Assembly (NCBI GenBank): GCA_034092305.1
Contig: JASJET010000122.1
Span: 18,666,501 to 18,730,500 of the forward strand
Length of the DNA stretch: 64,000 bases
Source of the DNA: Diaprepes abbreviatus
Taxonomy: Eukaryota > Arthropoda > Insecta > Coleoptera > Curculionidae
Direction of reading: 5' to 3'
The first letter of the stretch is position 1, and every line of letters starts with the position of its first letter. Below the pieces are notes generated by a model. The model was not told the DNA's origin. It searched no databases and was given only the letters and a program-made list of their open reading frames with translations. This document shows positions 12,312 through 25,087 of this stretch, one piece after another. Position numbers and translations under genes: made by a program.

Positions 12312-14126
12312 TAGCCCAATCAATAGAGATGTTTTCACGTAAAGAAATTTAACAACAAACTGCCTACACCATTACTTGAAGGTTAGTCGATAGATGACCA
12401 AAACACTTTTTTTTTTGCTTACATTATGGAAAGTTGAATGAATCACATTATTTTAATGGACCATTTGTAGGTAATTAAAAAATTTACAAAATGGTTTTCA
12501 TGGACCCTTATCATATGATTTTTCACCGAAAAAAGTCGGAAAAATGCTTAAACATGGCTTTTTTTGAAAAATGAATATCTTTGGTAATTTACAATATTAA
12601 GCGAAAATTTTTCGGGAAATGATGGTCTATTATATGTACTTTAAAAGGCGGGAGATGAAATTTGTCGCTTTAGTAGTTTTTGCATAATTGCAATATAAAA
12701 AATTTAGAGCTTTTTTTGCCAATGCCATCTGATAACCTGATGGGTCTGATTTGAATTTACCAAAGGGACTCTGAAAGTAGAGATTAGGAACTACAATTTC
12801 TTTATCTCAGATTTTCTTATAAATTTATTGAAATATGCTAAAAATGCTTCTAAACATATCGTGGTTTGCGTGAACTCGCGTCCGAAGCCAAGCAAAGAGG
12901 TGGTAGTGTGGGGTTACAAGCAGCGAAGGAGAAGAAAGTTGTGGGCAAGCTGCTCACGCCAGACGCTACGACCATATTTCATATGTGGAAATGCATCGCA
13001 TAATGGACATATAAATAGATGAATAAAAAATATACGGATACATTTATTTATATTTCAAGGAAATTTTCGTATATATTTAAAAACATTTTATTTAAACGTG
13101 TTCAAATTATATTTGAAGTCTGTAGTCAAAAAGAAAGAAGAGATCGTCATACCTGTTCTAGTTTCTTTTCACGTTTTATTATTATGCCTATTCGCCCTTC
13201 AATTATTATGATAATGATAGTTAATAATTTGTTTGGTATATATTCACATAACATATATTCACAATATATTAAGAAGAATTAAAAAAATATATAATATATA
13301 TACATAGATACGACAGATTTCATATATACTTTGAACCACGTTTAAATAAAATTTTATTAAATATATACTAAAATTTATTCAAAATAATAAGAAATTTCTC
13401 CGTTTATTTACTTATTTATCTAGTTAAAGGTCCATTATGCAATACATGTCCACATATGAAATATAGTCGTAGCGCTTTGCGTGTGCAGCTTGCGGCTCTC
13501 TCATCCTTTGCTGCTTGTAACATCTCACTACCTCTACTTCGAACGGCTTCTGACGCGAGTTTACGCGTATTTCTACTTTCAGAATCCATTTGGTAAATTC
13601 AAATCGGAACTATCAGGTTAATACGGTGATATTGACAAAAAATGCTCGAAATTGTTTATATTGCAATTAGGCAAAATCTACTAACGCGACAGATTTCATC
13701 TCTTACCTGTTTAAAATATTCATAATAAACTATCCTTTCTCGAAAAGTTTTCGCTTAATATTATAAATTACCAAATATATAAATTTAAAAAGAAAGGTAA
13801 TTTTTGAGCATTTTTGCTACTTTTCTTGGTGAAAAATCATCCAATAAAGGTCTATAATAAATCATTTTGTAGGTTTTTTGATTATCTACAAATGATCTAT
13901 AGAAGGTGATGCGATTCATTCAATACACTCCATAATATAAGTAAAAAAAACAAAAAGATATCTTTATTTACCGTATTTATTGTTTTAAAAAAATCCAGTG
14001 CTCAGTTGGAGTTGGATTTTGTATTTAAGTCATCTATGGACTACCCTTCAAGTCATAGTGCAGGCAGTTTGCTGTTAAATTTGTTTGCAAAATTAGTATT
14101 TTTTTTTTGCTCTATTGATTGGGCTA
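12312..14126. mobile_element. 1.8 kb foldback element inserted into LINE copy A
   Basis: The left end TAGCCCAATCAATAGAG and the right end CTCTATTGATTGGGCTA are exact inverted complements. The inverted pairing continues for most of the element, with arms of about 12312-13128 and 13308-14126 separated by an AT-rich centre of about 180 bp. Matching inner landmarks are the fragment CATATTTCATATGTGGA on the left (12972) and its complement on the right (about 13452), and the TTATTTAAACGTG pair near 13090 and 13340. Homologous LINE sequence flanks both ends, so the insertion point is clear. The arms hold no credible gene. Confidence 0.8.
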
Positions 14127-14215
14127 AAAGGCAATCAGCTCAAATGACTTGCAGTAATGGTGGGATGTAAAGGGCCCAATGAAGCCTAGTCATCGAAGGT
14201 TTTTTGTAATCGTTC
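14127..14215 (+). mobile_element. 3' end of LINE copy A, displaced by the foldback insertion
   Basis: The string GGTGGGATGTAAAGGGCCCA at about 14160 also forms the 3' end of the related LINE copy at about 55450. In both copies it is followed by a TCATTCAT-like tail. It is therefore the continuation of the relic that stops at 12311. Confidence 0.65.
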
Positions 14216-14445
14216 ATTCATTCATTTGATATCTTAGAATATCAAATATGTAACGCATATACCTTTTCATTGAATATTTATACACAAATTATGGTTACCA
14301 CTATTATAAGATACAAATAAATTAAGTTTTGCAAAAAAACGACTAAAACAAAATTTTCACTATTGAAGTAATGATTTTTTAGCTTGTTTGTGTCTGAGTA
14401 ACTTTGTATTAAACAAATATTTTGTCATCTTTTTATATTTTTCAG

Positions 14446-14633
14446 GTGTAGCTGAAATAATACTCAAAACACAAATAAAAATTAGCCTCAAATGTATGGC
14501 AGCAAATGCTGTTAAGGTAAACAATATTCCCTATAGGGGTCATGTACCATCAGGACTAGAGGAATTTATAGAATTGCACGGGAAAGGCATAGAAAGGTGG
14601 GAAAATTATAGGAAAAATCTTCATACTTTATGA
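14446..14633 (+). CDS. FEM1B: FEM1B-type gene, terminal exon (VHL/Cul2 box) and stop
   Basis: The acceptor is atttttcag ending at 14445. The exon encodes VAEIILKTQIKISLKC and MAANAVKV, the VHL-box helix that docks elongin C. Then comes IPYRGHVPSGLEEFIELHG, the conserved tail that includes the cullin-2 contact. TGA is at 14631-14633. The tail after ELHG (about 16 residues) is variable in the family. The 4.4 kb intron ahead of it contains LINE sequence and a foldback element, so the gene has kept its reading frame despite heavy insertion. No clear AATAAA lies directly after the stop. Confidence 0.93.
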
Positions 14634-14834
14634 TCATATTTTAATTTAGTATTAGTTGATCTTTTAAAACAAAAAAATTAAACTCGTTTTTGATATTTTA
14701 CAGATTTTGTTAATATGTATTTTTATAAATTGTTAATTTTTCATATTTATAAGTTTATTGAATTTTTCGAAATATTCGTTTTTATATATTGTTTATATAA
14801 GCTTGCATGGTATAAACAAACGCTTTACTTAGAC

Positions 14835-15036
14835 CATGGTTTCTTAAATTGGGGGTAGCGACCTCTCTGAGGGATCGCAATCTGTCAGAATAAAATAGGA
14901 CAAAACATTTTATTAAATAATGAATTTTAAGTTATAATCAATTGTTTCATCAACTATCTAGTAAACTAACTAAAGATGTGCTAGTTAATTAATGGCTTTT
15001 TAGGGGTCGCGATACTAAGAAAAATGAGAAACTGTG
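14835..15036. mobile_element. Short hAT-like MITE
   Basis: This element of about 200 bp begins CATGGTTTCTTAAATTGGGG and ends TGAGAAACTGTG. The ends are imperfect inverted repeats, and GGGGTCGCGA near the right end mirrors GGTAGCGACC near the left. The flanks share TTAGAC on both sides, consistent with a worn 8 bp target duplication. It has no coding capacity. Confidence 0.55.
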
Positions 15037-17370
15037 ATTAGACTATATTGTATATTGATTAGGTTTTATTGCTTTCACAGTCCAAGTGGAAATTTTATAA
15101 ATCAATTTTGCCAGATTTACAGCCGGAATTCAAAACCTTCGTTACATCGATATCAAATCATATGAAAAAAATACCTTAGGTTCCATAATATTTGACAAAT
15201 ATACATAACTCTAACTTGTAAACGAAATTGAATGTCAAGGTGTGGTTTGATCAGAGCTATTAGAATTTTTTACAATGTTCATTATTTGAAATAGGATATT
15301 TCTTCCTTCCTTCTATAGATTTATCTTATTAAGAAGATTAATCGTTTTTCTTTTTAAAAATATTAATCAGCACTAGAATTTTCAACAGAAATAGGATAAT
15401 ATGCCAAAAAGATAGACCTATTCCTATTACAGGTAAATTGGGAAAAATATCAGATTGTTACTTAATGCATATATAAGAGGTCTTCCATCGACCCATTGCG
15501 GAAAAACGCCTAATGTAATTTAAATATTTTTTGATACAATTAACAAATTCGTAAAAAAATATAAACTACTCATGTCAAGCCACATCCATATATCAAATAC
15601 TTTGAAAGGCAATTATTTTAAACGTGTTGCAATATTGTTGGACACCTGGTATAACTTTTTTATTGAATTAAGTTGGTATAAAACTAAAATTAACTGTCGG
15701 CAAAAAAAGGTATTCGCCCTGTTACAAAACAGTGTTTCCCACAAAAACCTGTAATATTTGCGAAAGTAGTTCAATTCAATGTGTGTGAAATGGCTGGATC
15801 ATGGTCACGCATATAAAAATGTCACTTGTAGCAAATTTGGGCGAATCGTTTAGGGTTTATTTTTCTTTAATTTTACTAGCAATTATAATAATCTGTTGTA
15901 ATGAGAAAACAATTTAAAACAAAAAAATGATATTTAACTAACAGCGTCTCGCTCACTCTTTGATGGTAGATTTATTGGACCATCAGTAAATTACATTTTG
16001 CATACGTTAATCCAACATTTGTTCAACCAAAATAACTTTCACAAATCGTTAATTTTATTATATGGTTTATTATTTTATAAAAATTTGAGCGACCGGCTGA
16101 TAATCTGGAAAATTTTGAGAATAACAATTATTCGTGGGCCTAAATTTGTTTAATACAAGATTGCACAGCAAAATAATTTTACAAGATGTAGTCAGATAAA
16201 TTCACTTTAAGCAGGTCCAATCGCTGCCCATGTTAAATAAAAATTATTAGATTATAATTAACTTTTTTTTTGTAATAGTAATCTATACTATTGCGGAATT
16301 TCGATTTCTTTTTTTTTTTGCAATAAAATATTTAGCTCACCGTGGGGGTTTACTGAGGTATCAATTAAAAGAAATGACAAAATTTAAGATTAACCTACAT
16401 TAAAATGGAGGCGAAACGTTTGGCAACGTTACATGAACGCGCACTTCAGATCTTCGAATACATTCAATATGAAAACTTTGATCCATTTATATTTTGAAAT
16501 AATACAAACTAATTAATTATTGTGAGATATACAAATATATATTTATATCGAATTAATACTTAGCAAAAGCTGAAGTTAATGTTGTAACGCTTATGATGTG
16601 TATTATATTCTTTAAAATTAGTTGTATGAACTAAATTTATACTATTACATTTTACATGAAAAATACTAACCCAAAAATTTCCTCTTTAATGACATGCCTT
16701 AAAGATACTGATAAATCACAATTTTTACACTACAAATCAACAGCAAGATATTTCATTTTTATCACTCGGTTATTGATATGAACATACACTTCTTGTTTAA
16801 TAAAATTTTCTTCTGATTTGCATTTTTTCTGCATTCACCATATTCTGATGCCGTTGTTTATGTTTGATACTTACAATTTTCCCAGCATCTTTGTCATAAG
16901 ATATTCGAATATTATGAGTAAGGTTAGACTACTGTCTCAGAGATAAACATGAAGAGTAAAAACAGAACGTTACCAAATCTCACCAGCTGTTTTAAATGAG
17001 TCAAATGAAATACCATATTTAATTACTTTTTTTATGATAGTTTCTGTTTCAACAATAAATGCCTTGCACACTATCTATTTTTAAACTATATTATTTTTTA
17101 TTAGTATTTTAATTTAATTTGTCAAATATTAGGTACCACACTTCAATTGACTCATGTGGTAGCGAATGGACCTCCTTAAAACATTTTTGTGAAATTCATA
17201 ATACTTTGACACCTAGTTTTGGATTGATGTTGATAAAAAAAAAACAATCGACAAAGTGACGTGCATCGTTTTTTTTTTTGGAACTTTAAATAAATTTTAT
17301 GTTTTTAACTGCGAAATAAAAAAAAATTGTATGATCGGAAATTTTGTTATTACCAAAATTCCATTACCTT
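15037..17370. other. AT-rich intergenic DNA, no gene recognised
   Basis: I see no conserved protein, RNA gene or complete element here. Short open frames are random and AT-driven. Confidence 0.5.
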
Positions 17371-17379
17371 ATACTGTGT

Positions 17380-18070
17380 TGTTAATAATGTGGTTACATT
17401 TTTAATAAAAATCAATTTCTTCTAAAATTTGTAAGAAGTATTTGACATATTAACACTATTGGACTCCACTCAACATTTTAAAAAAAAATTCATATTGGTT
17501 GGAGAAGAGAGATTGTTTTCAGAAGTATGGTTTTTTGAAACCATTATGAGAAGATACCAATATTTATAAGGTTACAAATTTTAAAACAAATTAATAGTGA
17601 GATTTTTAAATGTTTCGTTTAGTCATATAAATTAACCATTTGTTTTGAAGCTGCCTACATCTAAGTATAAAATAACTACATATTTTATTTAGCCATTATT
17701 TATTTCAAGAAATGTCTAGCTATTTCGTTATCCGTTACCGGAGGTACTCTGATGTAAGTTCTTACAATAGCTCTATTACGGAAAGACGACTTGATGCCAG
17801 TATAGTTGCTAAAGTTGTATGTGAACATTTTTCAAACGACATGTTAGGTCAAAATGACTTACGATTTTTGAGTAATGCTTGTATTTGCTTGCATTGTTAG
17901 AGTCTGCTGATCTTTTAAAACTGACCACCCATATTGCAGGTTTTAACTTATGTTCGCTATTTTATAAAATAACTTTATAATTATTTTTTTACCAGTTTAG
18001 ATGGACATTGATTTTTATCAAAATTGTAACCACATTGTTAACAACTCTGTTCAAGGTTCAAATGAGGTAT
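17380..18070. repeat. Inverted pair of a short degraded coding-like segment
   Basis: GTTGTTAATAATGTGGTTAC at about 17382 and its near-complement TGTAACCACATTGTTAACAAC at about 18028 are arms of an inverted repeat of roughly 45 bp or more. Translated on the respective strands, both read as variants of IDFYQNCNHIVNN, so a decayed coding sequence may have been duplicated in inverted orientation. Between them, a 62-codon open frame (17712-17900) has no family that I recognise. Confidence 0.4.
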
Positions 18071-18299
18071 TTGAAGATCACATTTTTACAATTTGGAAGT
18101 TCTCTTAATTTCTCGTTAAATAAAAAAAATTTTAAAAATATATATTTTTTTTTAAATAAAAAAATATTTCTTTTAGTAATTTATCTACAAATAATATTAA
18201 CAGCCAATTTAGTAAAATATATTGTTCTGCCTTGTTCTAATCAGGTGCCAATAAAGTATTACAAGGCCTACTAATATATACTTAATTATACTCAGTTCA

Positions 18300-19400
18300 A
18301 AAGAAAACCAAAAAATGTTCCCTGGATTATATTGTATAACTATTGGTTTTAGATTATGTTATATATTAATCTTGTAATCTCCATAATTTAGTTCAGGTTA
18401 TATTATTTAAATGCACTGTTTCGTAGGTTACAAGTCAATTTAGGAATAACGATTTTGATTTTCTGGATACTATTCTTAATCCATTTCATAAAAATCAAAA
18501 AATATTTATAATAGTGCTATTTCTGATTATGTTTAAGTATAAACAGAATGAAAAAAAAACTTGCTCCTAGTATAATTTAAGTATGTTTTAAATTAACGAA
18601 TTTAAAACGAGTAAATGACAATAGAAACGAAATAATGACTCTTTTTGTACAAAAGTTGCATCGGCGCGGTGGTTTCATTTCTTGGAACAAGTTTTTTACC
18701 AACCTTGTCTTAAACCATTTACTATAAGTGGGATAATATAGGGCGGTTCACTTGGACAACTTTATAATCTGACTTCGCCACTGTATCAATAATTTATATC
18801 TTTTCATTAAATATTTGGTTGTTTTAATGGATCTGAACTATTGCATTAGAGCAATAAAGTTGGTTTTCTTAGTATATGGTAGCTACAGTGGAGACTAGAA
18901 AAAAAAAAACTTTAAAATATACATAGGATTTTACTTGTTTAGAATATGGTATAAATTCACATTATGAATTTCAAGGTATTTAGATAATTCGTTAACCTAC
19001 AATATTTTTAAGAGTTTCCAAAATGTCTTTCATGATTGTTAAACTTGACTTGTGTTGCTAAATTAGATAAAAACATGTTTCAGTGGTAAATATCGAATAT
19101 CATTAAATTTAGTTAAAGATACTGTTCGTTAATTTGTACACAGTTTTAAAAATTATGAATCAATAGTTTTGGCTGTTTATCAAAAGAAATGTTTATAAAA
19201 TACAAAATCTTGTGTACTGAGGCTAAAAGTACAGTTTTTGATGTATGAACAGTATTTACCTATAAAATTTCTAATAATAATCGTGTACATCGTTTCTGAA
19301 ATATTGCGTTGGAAAAATTTGTTTTTTATTCTCTCTTTGTTCTTACCGTTGGATCAATTTTAAGAGATTTAGGAAACTGTAACCTGAATGAATAATATAC
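18300..19400. other. AT-rich intergenic DNA, nothing recognised
   Basis: No gene or clear element is visible. Homopolymer runs and short chance ORFs only. Confidence 0.5.
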
Positions 19401-19720
19401 TCGATCTTCGATGGTTAAACCTCGAAATGTGTTTGCCTCGTACCGGGCACTCTCTTACAACATAGCCAACAGTTTCATTGTCCTCTAGAGGCCATTTGCA
19501 TACCAAGTTATCAGAAATGCCTGTCCTATGAAGATGGTCTCATAGGTGACAATGTCCCACCACAATCCGCAGTTCTATTCTCTTTAAGAACAGAAGCTCC
19601 CTAGTTAGTTGCTCATTAGGTCCAATTATATGTTCTTCGGCACCTCTCATTCTAGGGGCTTCCCACCAGCATTCAATAAATCTACTTCCCAGCAACAGTT
19701 TCACTTCTTTCTTACCAACA
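19400..19720 (-). mobile_element. LINE 3' fragment (Cys-rich tail), copy C
   Basis: On the minus strand, a frame with few stops reads NEQLTRELLFLKRIELRIVV, then a region ending in ETVGYVVRECPVR. This is the same Cys-rich tail as in copies A and B (ETIDHVLRECPAL in A). Only this terminal piece is present. Confidence 0.6.
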
Positions 19721-20389
19721 GTAATTGAAACTGGTAAACTGCAACATTATTATATTTGATGCTGTGTAAAAGGAAACATTTTATTTTTTTGTATTAAAAA
19801 ACAAGAACTTCACAATAAGGGCTTCTCTTATGTTGAAACAAAAAAAAAAATAGACGTAAGCAAAAAATTGTATTTTCTATCTAATGTTTCTTCTGAGTAT
19901 TCTCCAATTTAACAAATGATGAAAGAAAATTGATTTTGTGTAAATATATGAAAACTTTTGAAATAGAATAACTGGACCTGGTAATTTAGTTCACTACTTT
20001 ATTAAAAAACAATTTGTGTTGATTTAATACCTAAAAATGTATATTTTTGTAACAGTAATTTGTAAATTTAAATTTAATACTCATGCAGGCGATTATTTGC
20101 TTCTTGGTAATAATCTTACTTTATTGTGACTGTGTTGCTACATTTTTGATATATTGAAAAGTTGTCCTTGTGCCACTACTACAGGTGTTTATTTTATGCT
20201 ACCGCAGAATTTTATTTGTGAGTTTTGACTAATAGCTTTAAATAATTTAATGTCGTTAAGATTAATTGAGACTGTATTTTTTTAAGTTTGAGGGCTGTAA
20301 ACAAATGTCTATAAGTATGTAAATAAATTTTTGCCAGAGAATAATGATGAATCGATTTTATTTTATTTAAAACGGTCTTACGTTTCAGT

Positions 20390-20990
20390 CAGCGTTTCTT
20401 AACCTTTGAGTTTTTTTGTCCAAAAATATAGAGGTTGGTGAACAACTCAAAATTTTGGTGGAGGATGGCAGTTTTCCTGGTTTTAAAACGACAAATGAAC
20501 GATCAGAAAGTAAGGTTAAAGTATGCTGAAGTTAAGCTGGAGCGTCTATGCAAGGTAAATATGTAGTTGGAAAATATCATGAAAAGTCAATAATTTATTA
20601 TTGTTAAAAGGGAGCAAAAATATCCAAAGTTATGGTCAAATTCCCGCCACAAATGACAATATTGCAAAACCTCCAGCAGCACTTGATGTTTCCAAAAAGA
20701 GAATGAGATGTCTGGTTAAAAAAGGCAGATTCTTATTGATATCCAACAACCTTTCTGTTACTGCTATAAAAGCATCTATTCTTGAAGAGTGAGGCTACCA
20801 AATCCATGTAATAAGGGTAGGAAATAATGTCAGTACATCAAACTTATTGATTTAGGATAAAATATGGATATATATTTTCAAATATAGGGTGCGCTGTCTG
20901 AATCTGGTTAATGGAATTTTTGAATATCTTCGATAATTCTAAATAAATTTCGGGAAGTTGCGTGTTTTCTTTTAGTAAGCTTACCCTTTT
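20390..20990. other. Unassigned stretch, possible transposon end
   Basis: The string CAGCGTTTCTTAACCTTTGAG at about 20390 resembles ends of hAT-type elements, but I find no partner end. A 63-codon + strand open frame (20601-20792) has no recognisable similarity. Confidence 0.25.
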
Positions 20991-20999
20991 TATAATTTA

Positions 21000-21480
21000 T
21001 CTCAACTAGTTTCTGAAGGCAATATCGACTAATTTGCCACCGTTATTGGTGAGACAAAAGCGAGCACTTTTTCTGGCGTTTTCCATACAATGGCCACCGT
21101 CTCGGGCGATATCACTGCCATTTCGACTCGAATATTGTCATTTATGGCTTTTGGCTTAGCACGAACTTTACTTTTCAAAAATCCTCAAAAAAAGTCGGGA
21201 AAAGTCAAATCCGAAGATCTTTGTGGCCTGTCAAAATCACCTTTTTTTCGATTCCACATGTCCCGGGAACTTCTGACGCAAATGGTCTATTGTTGAGCCC
21301 TCAATGTGGCATGTTGCATCGTCTTGTTGAAACCAGAAGTCTTTCAGACCTTTTCCACGCATTTGCGGGGTAACACAAAGTGTGTTAACAATTACCGATA
21401 TCGATCGCCATTTACTGTCTTTTCAACTCTGAAGAAGAACGATCCAATGTTAGTTTTTGAGCAAACTCCGGTCTAAACAG
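21000..21480 (-). pseudogene. Mariner/Tc1-type DDE transposase relic
   Basis: The minus strand reads, with frameshifts, FWFQQDDATCH (the second catalytic Asp region), then DHLRQKFPGHVESKKG, then a worn SSDLTFPDFF where mariner-like enzymes have the third acidic residue. Upstream VNGDRYRQLL also fits. At least two frameshifts and a stop make it dead. It resembles the relic at 48362-49430 in domain order. Confidence 0.7.
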
Positions 21481-21489
21481 TGGCTTTTT

Positions 21490-22530
21490 CAGTGATATTT
21501 TTGGTTGTCTTGGATTGCGTCAAATATTTTTTGAACTCTCAAGAATACAGAGTGAGTCTAAATCTCTTATTGACAATATTTTGAATATTGTTGAACCTAC
21601 TCGGATTTCTACTACGGGCGTATATTTTTCTGATCACAAAGTACAAAATATGAATGTTAAAAAAATATTTGATAAAAACAGTGCAATGGGATCAACTTTG
21701 ACGAAAAGATATTTTAATGGGGAAAATATTTTCTATTTTAATCATTCGATTTCGAAAGTAACCGGTATATCATATAAAAAACAATAATTCCAAAACAGGT
21801 TTTGAATCTTTTCTCAGTGATTTTTATTCTTTATTTAATGTGACATTTCCCTTACAAACTAGAAAAATTAATTATGAAAATAATAATAAAAGTAAAGGTT
21901 GGATGACTCCTGAGGTGTTAAGGTTGGGAATGAGTTGAAAGAAATTCGCCGCTCTTTAAAGACAGACAAAAGTGTACATTTGTTGGATCACTATAAAAAA
22001 CTAGAATCATGTCGGGAGGAATATTCAAGACGCACAGAAAAATTTGAACACCAATCTCATTCATTCCTCTGAAAATAAAAGTAAGATATTTTGGAAAGTA
22101 ATTAATGTTAATAACAGCAAAAGACATATGCGCCAAAAATATTGTTAATTGTCTAGAGGTTAATAACTCCAAGATATTGCTGATGCATTCAGAACTGGAC
22201 GAGGTTCCTGGTAACTTTCTCGGGAAATATGCAAGGTCGATTGCCAGTCCCATTAGCTTCCCGATAAACTTATCGTTTGAAAAGACTACTTCCCGAGATA
22301 TTAAAGCTTCTGTTACATCGATTTTTATCCAGAGCGATGTTACTGCTCTGAATAACTACAGGCCGTTAGCACTGATGTCGGAAGGTTTTTAAAAAGACAA
22401 AGTTAGACCATCTGAATATTTAGAAAAATACAATATATTCACTTGCAGCCAAGATAGCTTTCACTTTGATAGATCAACGGAAGATGCTGTTTTCGCTTTG
22501 TCAGAAAATATTAAGTAATATAGAAAAAAG
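21490..22530 (+). mobile_element. LINE relic (end of endonuclease, start of RT)
   Basis: The segment at 21515-21787 reads LRQIFFELSRIQSESKSLID and VYFSDHKVQ, the C-terminal signature of the AP-like endonuclease of a LINE. After frameshifts come ENKSKIFWKVINVNN, a corrupted IADAF, ALNNYRPLALM (RT block) and DSFHFDRSTEDAVFALSEN (the block usually read GFR-GRST-DA). Several frames are needed, so this is a decayed copy of a family different from copies A to C. Confidence 0.65.
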
Positions 22531-22559
22531 CCAAACTGAAAACAGGAAATCAGGAAATA

Positions 22560-22960
22560 CACTTAGAGCTCATTTAACAAAAACAAAACCTAAAACTACC
22601 GTAAGAAAGAATGTGTTTACAAAGTTCCATTAAGTGTGGTGAAATGTATATTGGAGAAACTAAACGACCACTAGAAGTTAGAATTAAGGAATATAAAACT
22701 CATACACAAAAAGGGGAAACGTCGAGATCAGGTATTGCAGAACACTCGTGGGATAAACACCATATAAAATGGTCTGAGGCTGCGGCAATACATATGGAAC
22801 CCAATATGAAAAAAAAAAGAAAATTTATAGAAGCAGCATACATTAAAAACAATAATGGAATCTTCAGTAAACCGAGTGTTGAGATACCTAATCTTTGGCA
22901 ACCACTAATTTGTAACATCAAATCTTTGAGGTGAGTACAGTGAAGCGAAACTTTGCGCTT
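22560..22960 (+). pseudogene. Penelope-like element fragment: GIY-YIG endonuclease
   Basis: The frame starting at 22611 reads CGEMYIGETKRPLEVRIKE, then SGIAEHSWDKHHIKWSEA and KFIEAAYIKNNN. This is the C-terminal GIY-YIG nuclease that Penelope-like retroelements carry after the reverse transcriptase. The preceding GIY-equivalent (VYKVPL, about 22606) lies in another frame, so a frameshift splits the nuclease motif. No RT domain is visible upstream; that sequence looks LINE-like instead. Confidence 0.7.
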
Positions 22961-24660
22961 CAATCATTCGATTTCCCTATATAAGCTCCTAGTCTTAAGA
23001 CAAAACATTCACTTTATACTTGATAACGATTAGAGATACAATTTAATTGAAACGTCGTAAAAATAAAAATAATGCAAGTCCGACAACCACATTTTAGTCG
23101 ATCTTCAACATTGTCTACAATCTTCAAACAATAATATAGATAATCTAAAGCGAGAAATGCCTGTTATTTGGGAGGATATTACAGCCATATTGCTTTAAAG
23201 ACATTAAAATGCAGTTATTGCAAGAAATCATTGATATGCTATAAATAACTTATTGTTAAAGATAATTTTAATCTCATAACCATTGACCAATTGTATAAAT
23301 TGTCTTTGTCATAAGAAAATTTATTGCCTCTTTCTAGGCCATCTATCAAGCTGCTTTGATCACTAGCGAAAGTTGATTTTTATCCAGTTTCTATTAAGAA
23401 AAATTTTCGAGCAAGTGATTGATTTCTACGAGGGCTAGCTAGAATTGGTCACCTCTGCATGAAACAGCAAGGGAGTCTCATTGATAATTTTTTCTTTGCC
23501 TTTGGTGTATACTAGTTATCCTTACAACACGAGATTCTTGTGATCTTTTACGCTCTTTTATTGAAGATTCCCTATTTTCTTTTTTAAATTTTGAAATATA
23601 AAATATTCATAACGTACTGCAAAACGAGTGACGCCAAAAAACAAAAAAAGTCGGTTCCGAACAAAACACAAGCAATTTTGGCGTGATGGAATTTGAACGT
23701 TATATATTCATCCTGTTCTAATTAATAAATTTAGAAAACTACCTGCGTCAAATGAATTCCACTTTTAACTCGATTAAAAATTTAATATAATGGTTGCCTA
23801 ACAGCGGCGTTTTGAATTTATTAATTTTACATTTTGTGGATGATTTCTTTTTTGTTTGCTTGTGCCTATTAATCCTATTGTAGTATTATGGGTCAAATCA
23901 GGGTAGTATTCTCTTAAAACATTGCCCAAACTCTCATAAAATTTAATAATCGGTTTACTGACCTTTTAGTTAGGGCGGTGGTGGTAACTTAGGTATATGA
24001 TTTGGTCATCATTTTGGGAATAATGTGTAACAAAGAGATTTTAAAAATCTCTTTGATACGTAATGAAGTTTTTGAGGTTGCACATCATGAATCAAAATTC
24101 CAGGTAACTTTCTTATTCTTGGGTTCCACGTACTATAGAAGGGGTTCAAAAAAGCTCTAAAAATCTTAATAGGTCTGAAAAAAAAGGAACCGTGAAAAAA
24201 ATTAATTGGTAAATTTAAAAGGAATAGTAATATTATTTTAAATAATCTTACAGAGGTATTGTTATTTTAGCCAGAAATAATCAGTTTCTTGAGAAATGAT
24301 GCAACTTAATATAGGACTGATTGGCCAAAAATTCAAGTTTCTTTTTTGGATAAAAACACATTTGATAGTTCATCCACATATTTCGATATGGGTGGTTTTC
24401 TGCACTAATAAACTAATAATAATACTCCTAATTTGAAAGAAAAATCAGTTATTTAAGCAAAATAACATATAAAGAAATATCATTTATACTCATCACACCA
24501 AAATTCCTCCGGTTGATCCTTCTTTCTCCAGCCTTCCTTCACAGCACTAACCACACACATAACTTCATATTATAGATATTGATCAAAATTATTGACCGTC
24601 GCTCACAATAGTTGGTCTTCGATATTTTTCACTGACATGAGCAGCTATCCGACTATTTAC
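22960..24660. other. AT-rich intergenic DNA, nothing recognised
   Basis: No gene, RNA gene or well-bounded element is visible in this stretch. Confidence 0.5.
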
Positions 24661-24664
24661 TTAT

Positions 24665-25087
24665 TTATTGTAGTAAGCACATGCATAGACTTACCTGAAA
24701 CAACAGAAGAAAATTATTTATTTTTGTTTGGGCGTTAAAATTTGACATTAGATATTTAGGGTTGTATTTAAAAAAAACGAAGTTGATCATGGATGTTCGA
24801 AGACGAAACGTCGATAGCGTCATTTTGAAACTCTTTAAAAGTTTCTGTAAAAAAGCCTCATCAGTTTCTGCACTAACTTTAATATTAACGCCAGAAAAAA
24901 TAAAATTCAAAATCCGAAAATTCTGTTTTTTTAAATCGGTATCTCTTACTGTTACCAAGATTTCCATACTGACCCTCATTCTGTATGTTAAAAATACAAA
25001 AAAGTTAATTCCCGACCTTTTTTTTTCATCTTTGCTCAAGTTTGTTAAAGTTTTCCAAAATTCCTGAACTAACTCAGTATTTGTCAT
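24665..25087. other. Overlapping antisense open frames around a CGAAACGTC motif; probable transposon-derived sequence
   Basis: A 140-codon frame on the minus strand and a 101-codon frame on the + strand overlap almost fully, so at most one could be real. Neither has a motif that I can assign. The segment carries GACGAAACGTCG at 24802-24813, the 3' core of the hammerhead-like motifs seen beside the (TA)n tracts. I regard it as a piece of a Penelope-like or other retroelement, not a host gene. Confidence 0.3.

Noticed and set aside
13019..13282. 87-codon open frame
   Set aside because: Lies across the inner arm and loop of the foldback element; composition only.
17712..17900. 62-codon open frame with mixed composition, possible exon
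   Set aside because: No recognisable family and no consistent splice partners; kept only as part of an inverted-repeat note.
24860..24880. CTGATGAG on the minus strand as another hammerhead ribozyme
   Set aside because: GAAAC follows, but helix II is almost absent and the flanks do not form helix I.
24665..25087. 140-codon minus-strand frame as a host gene
   Set aside because: Overlapped almost completely by a + strand frame, no motif, contains a transposon-associated CGAAACGTC string.
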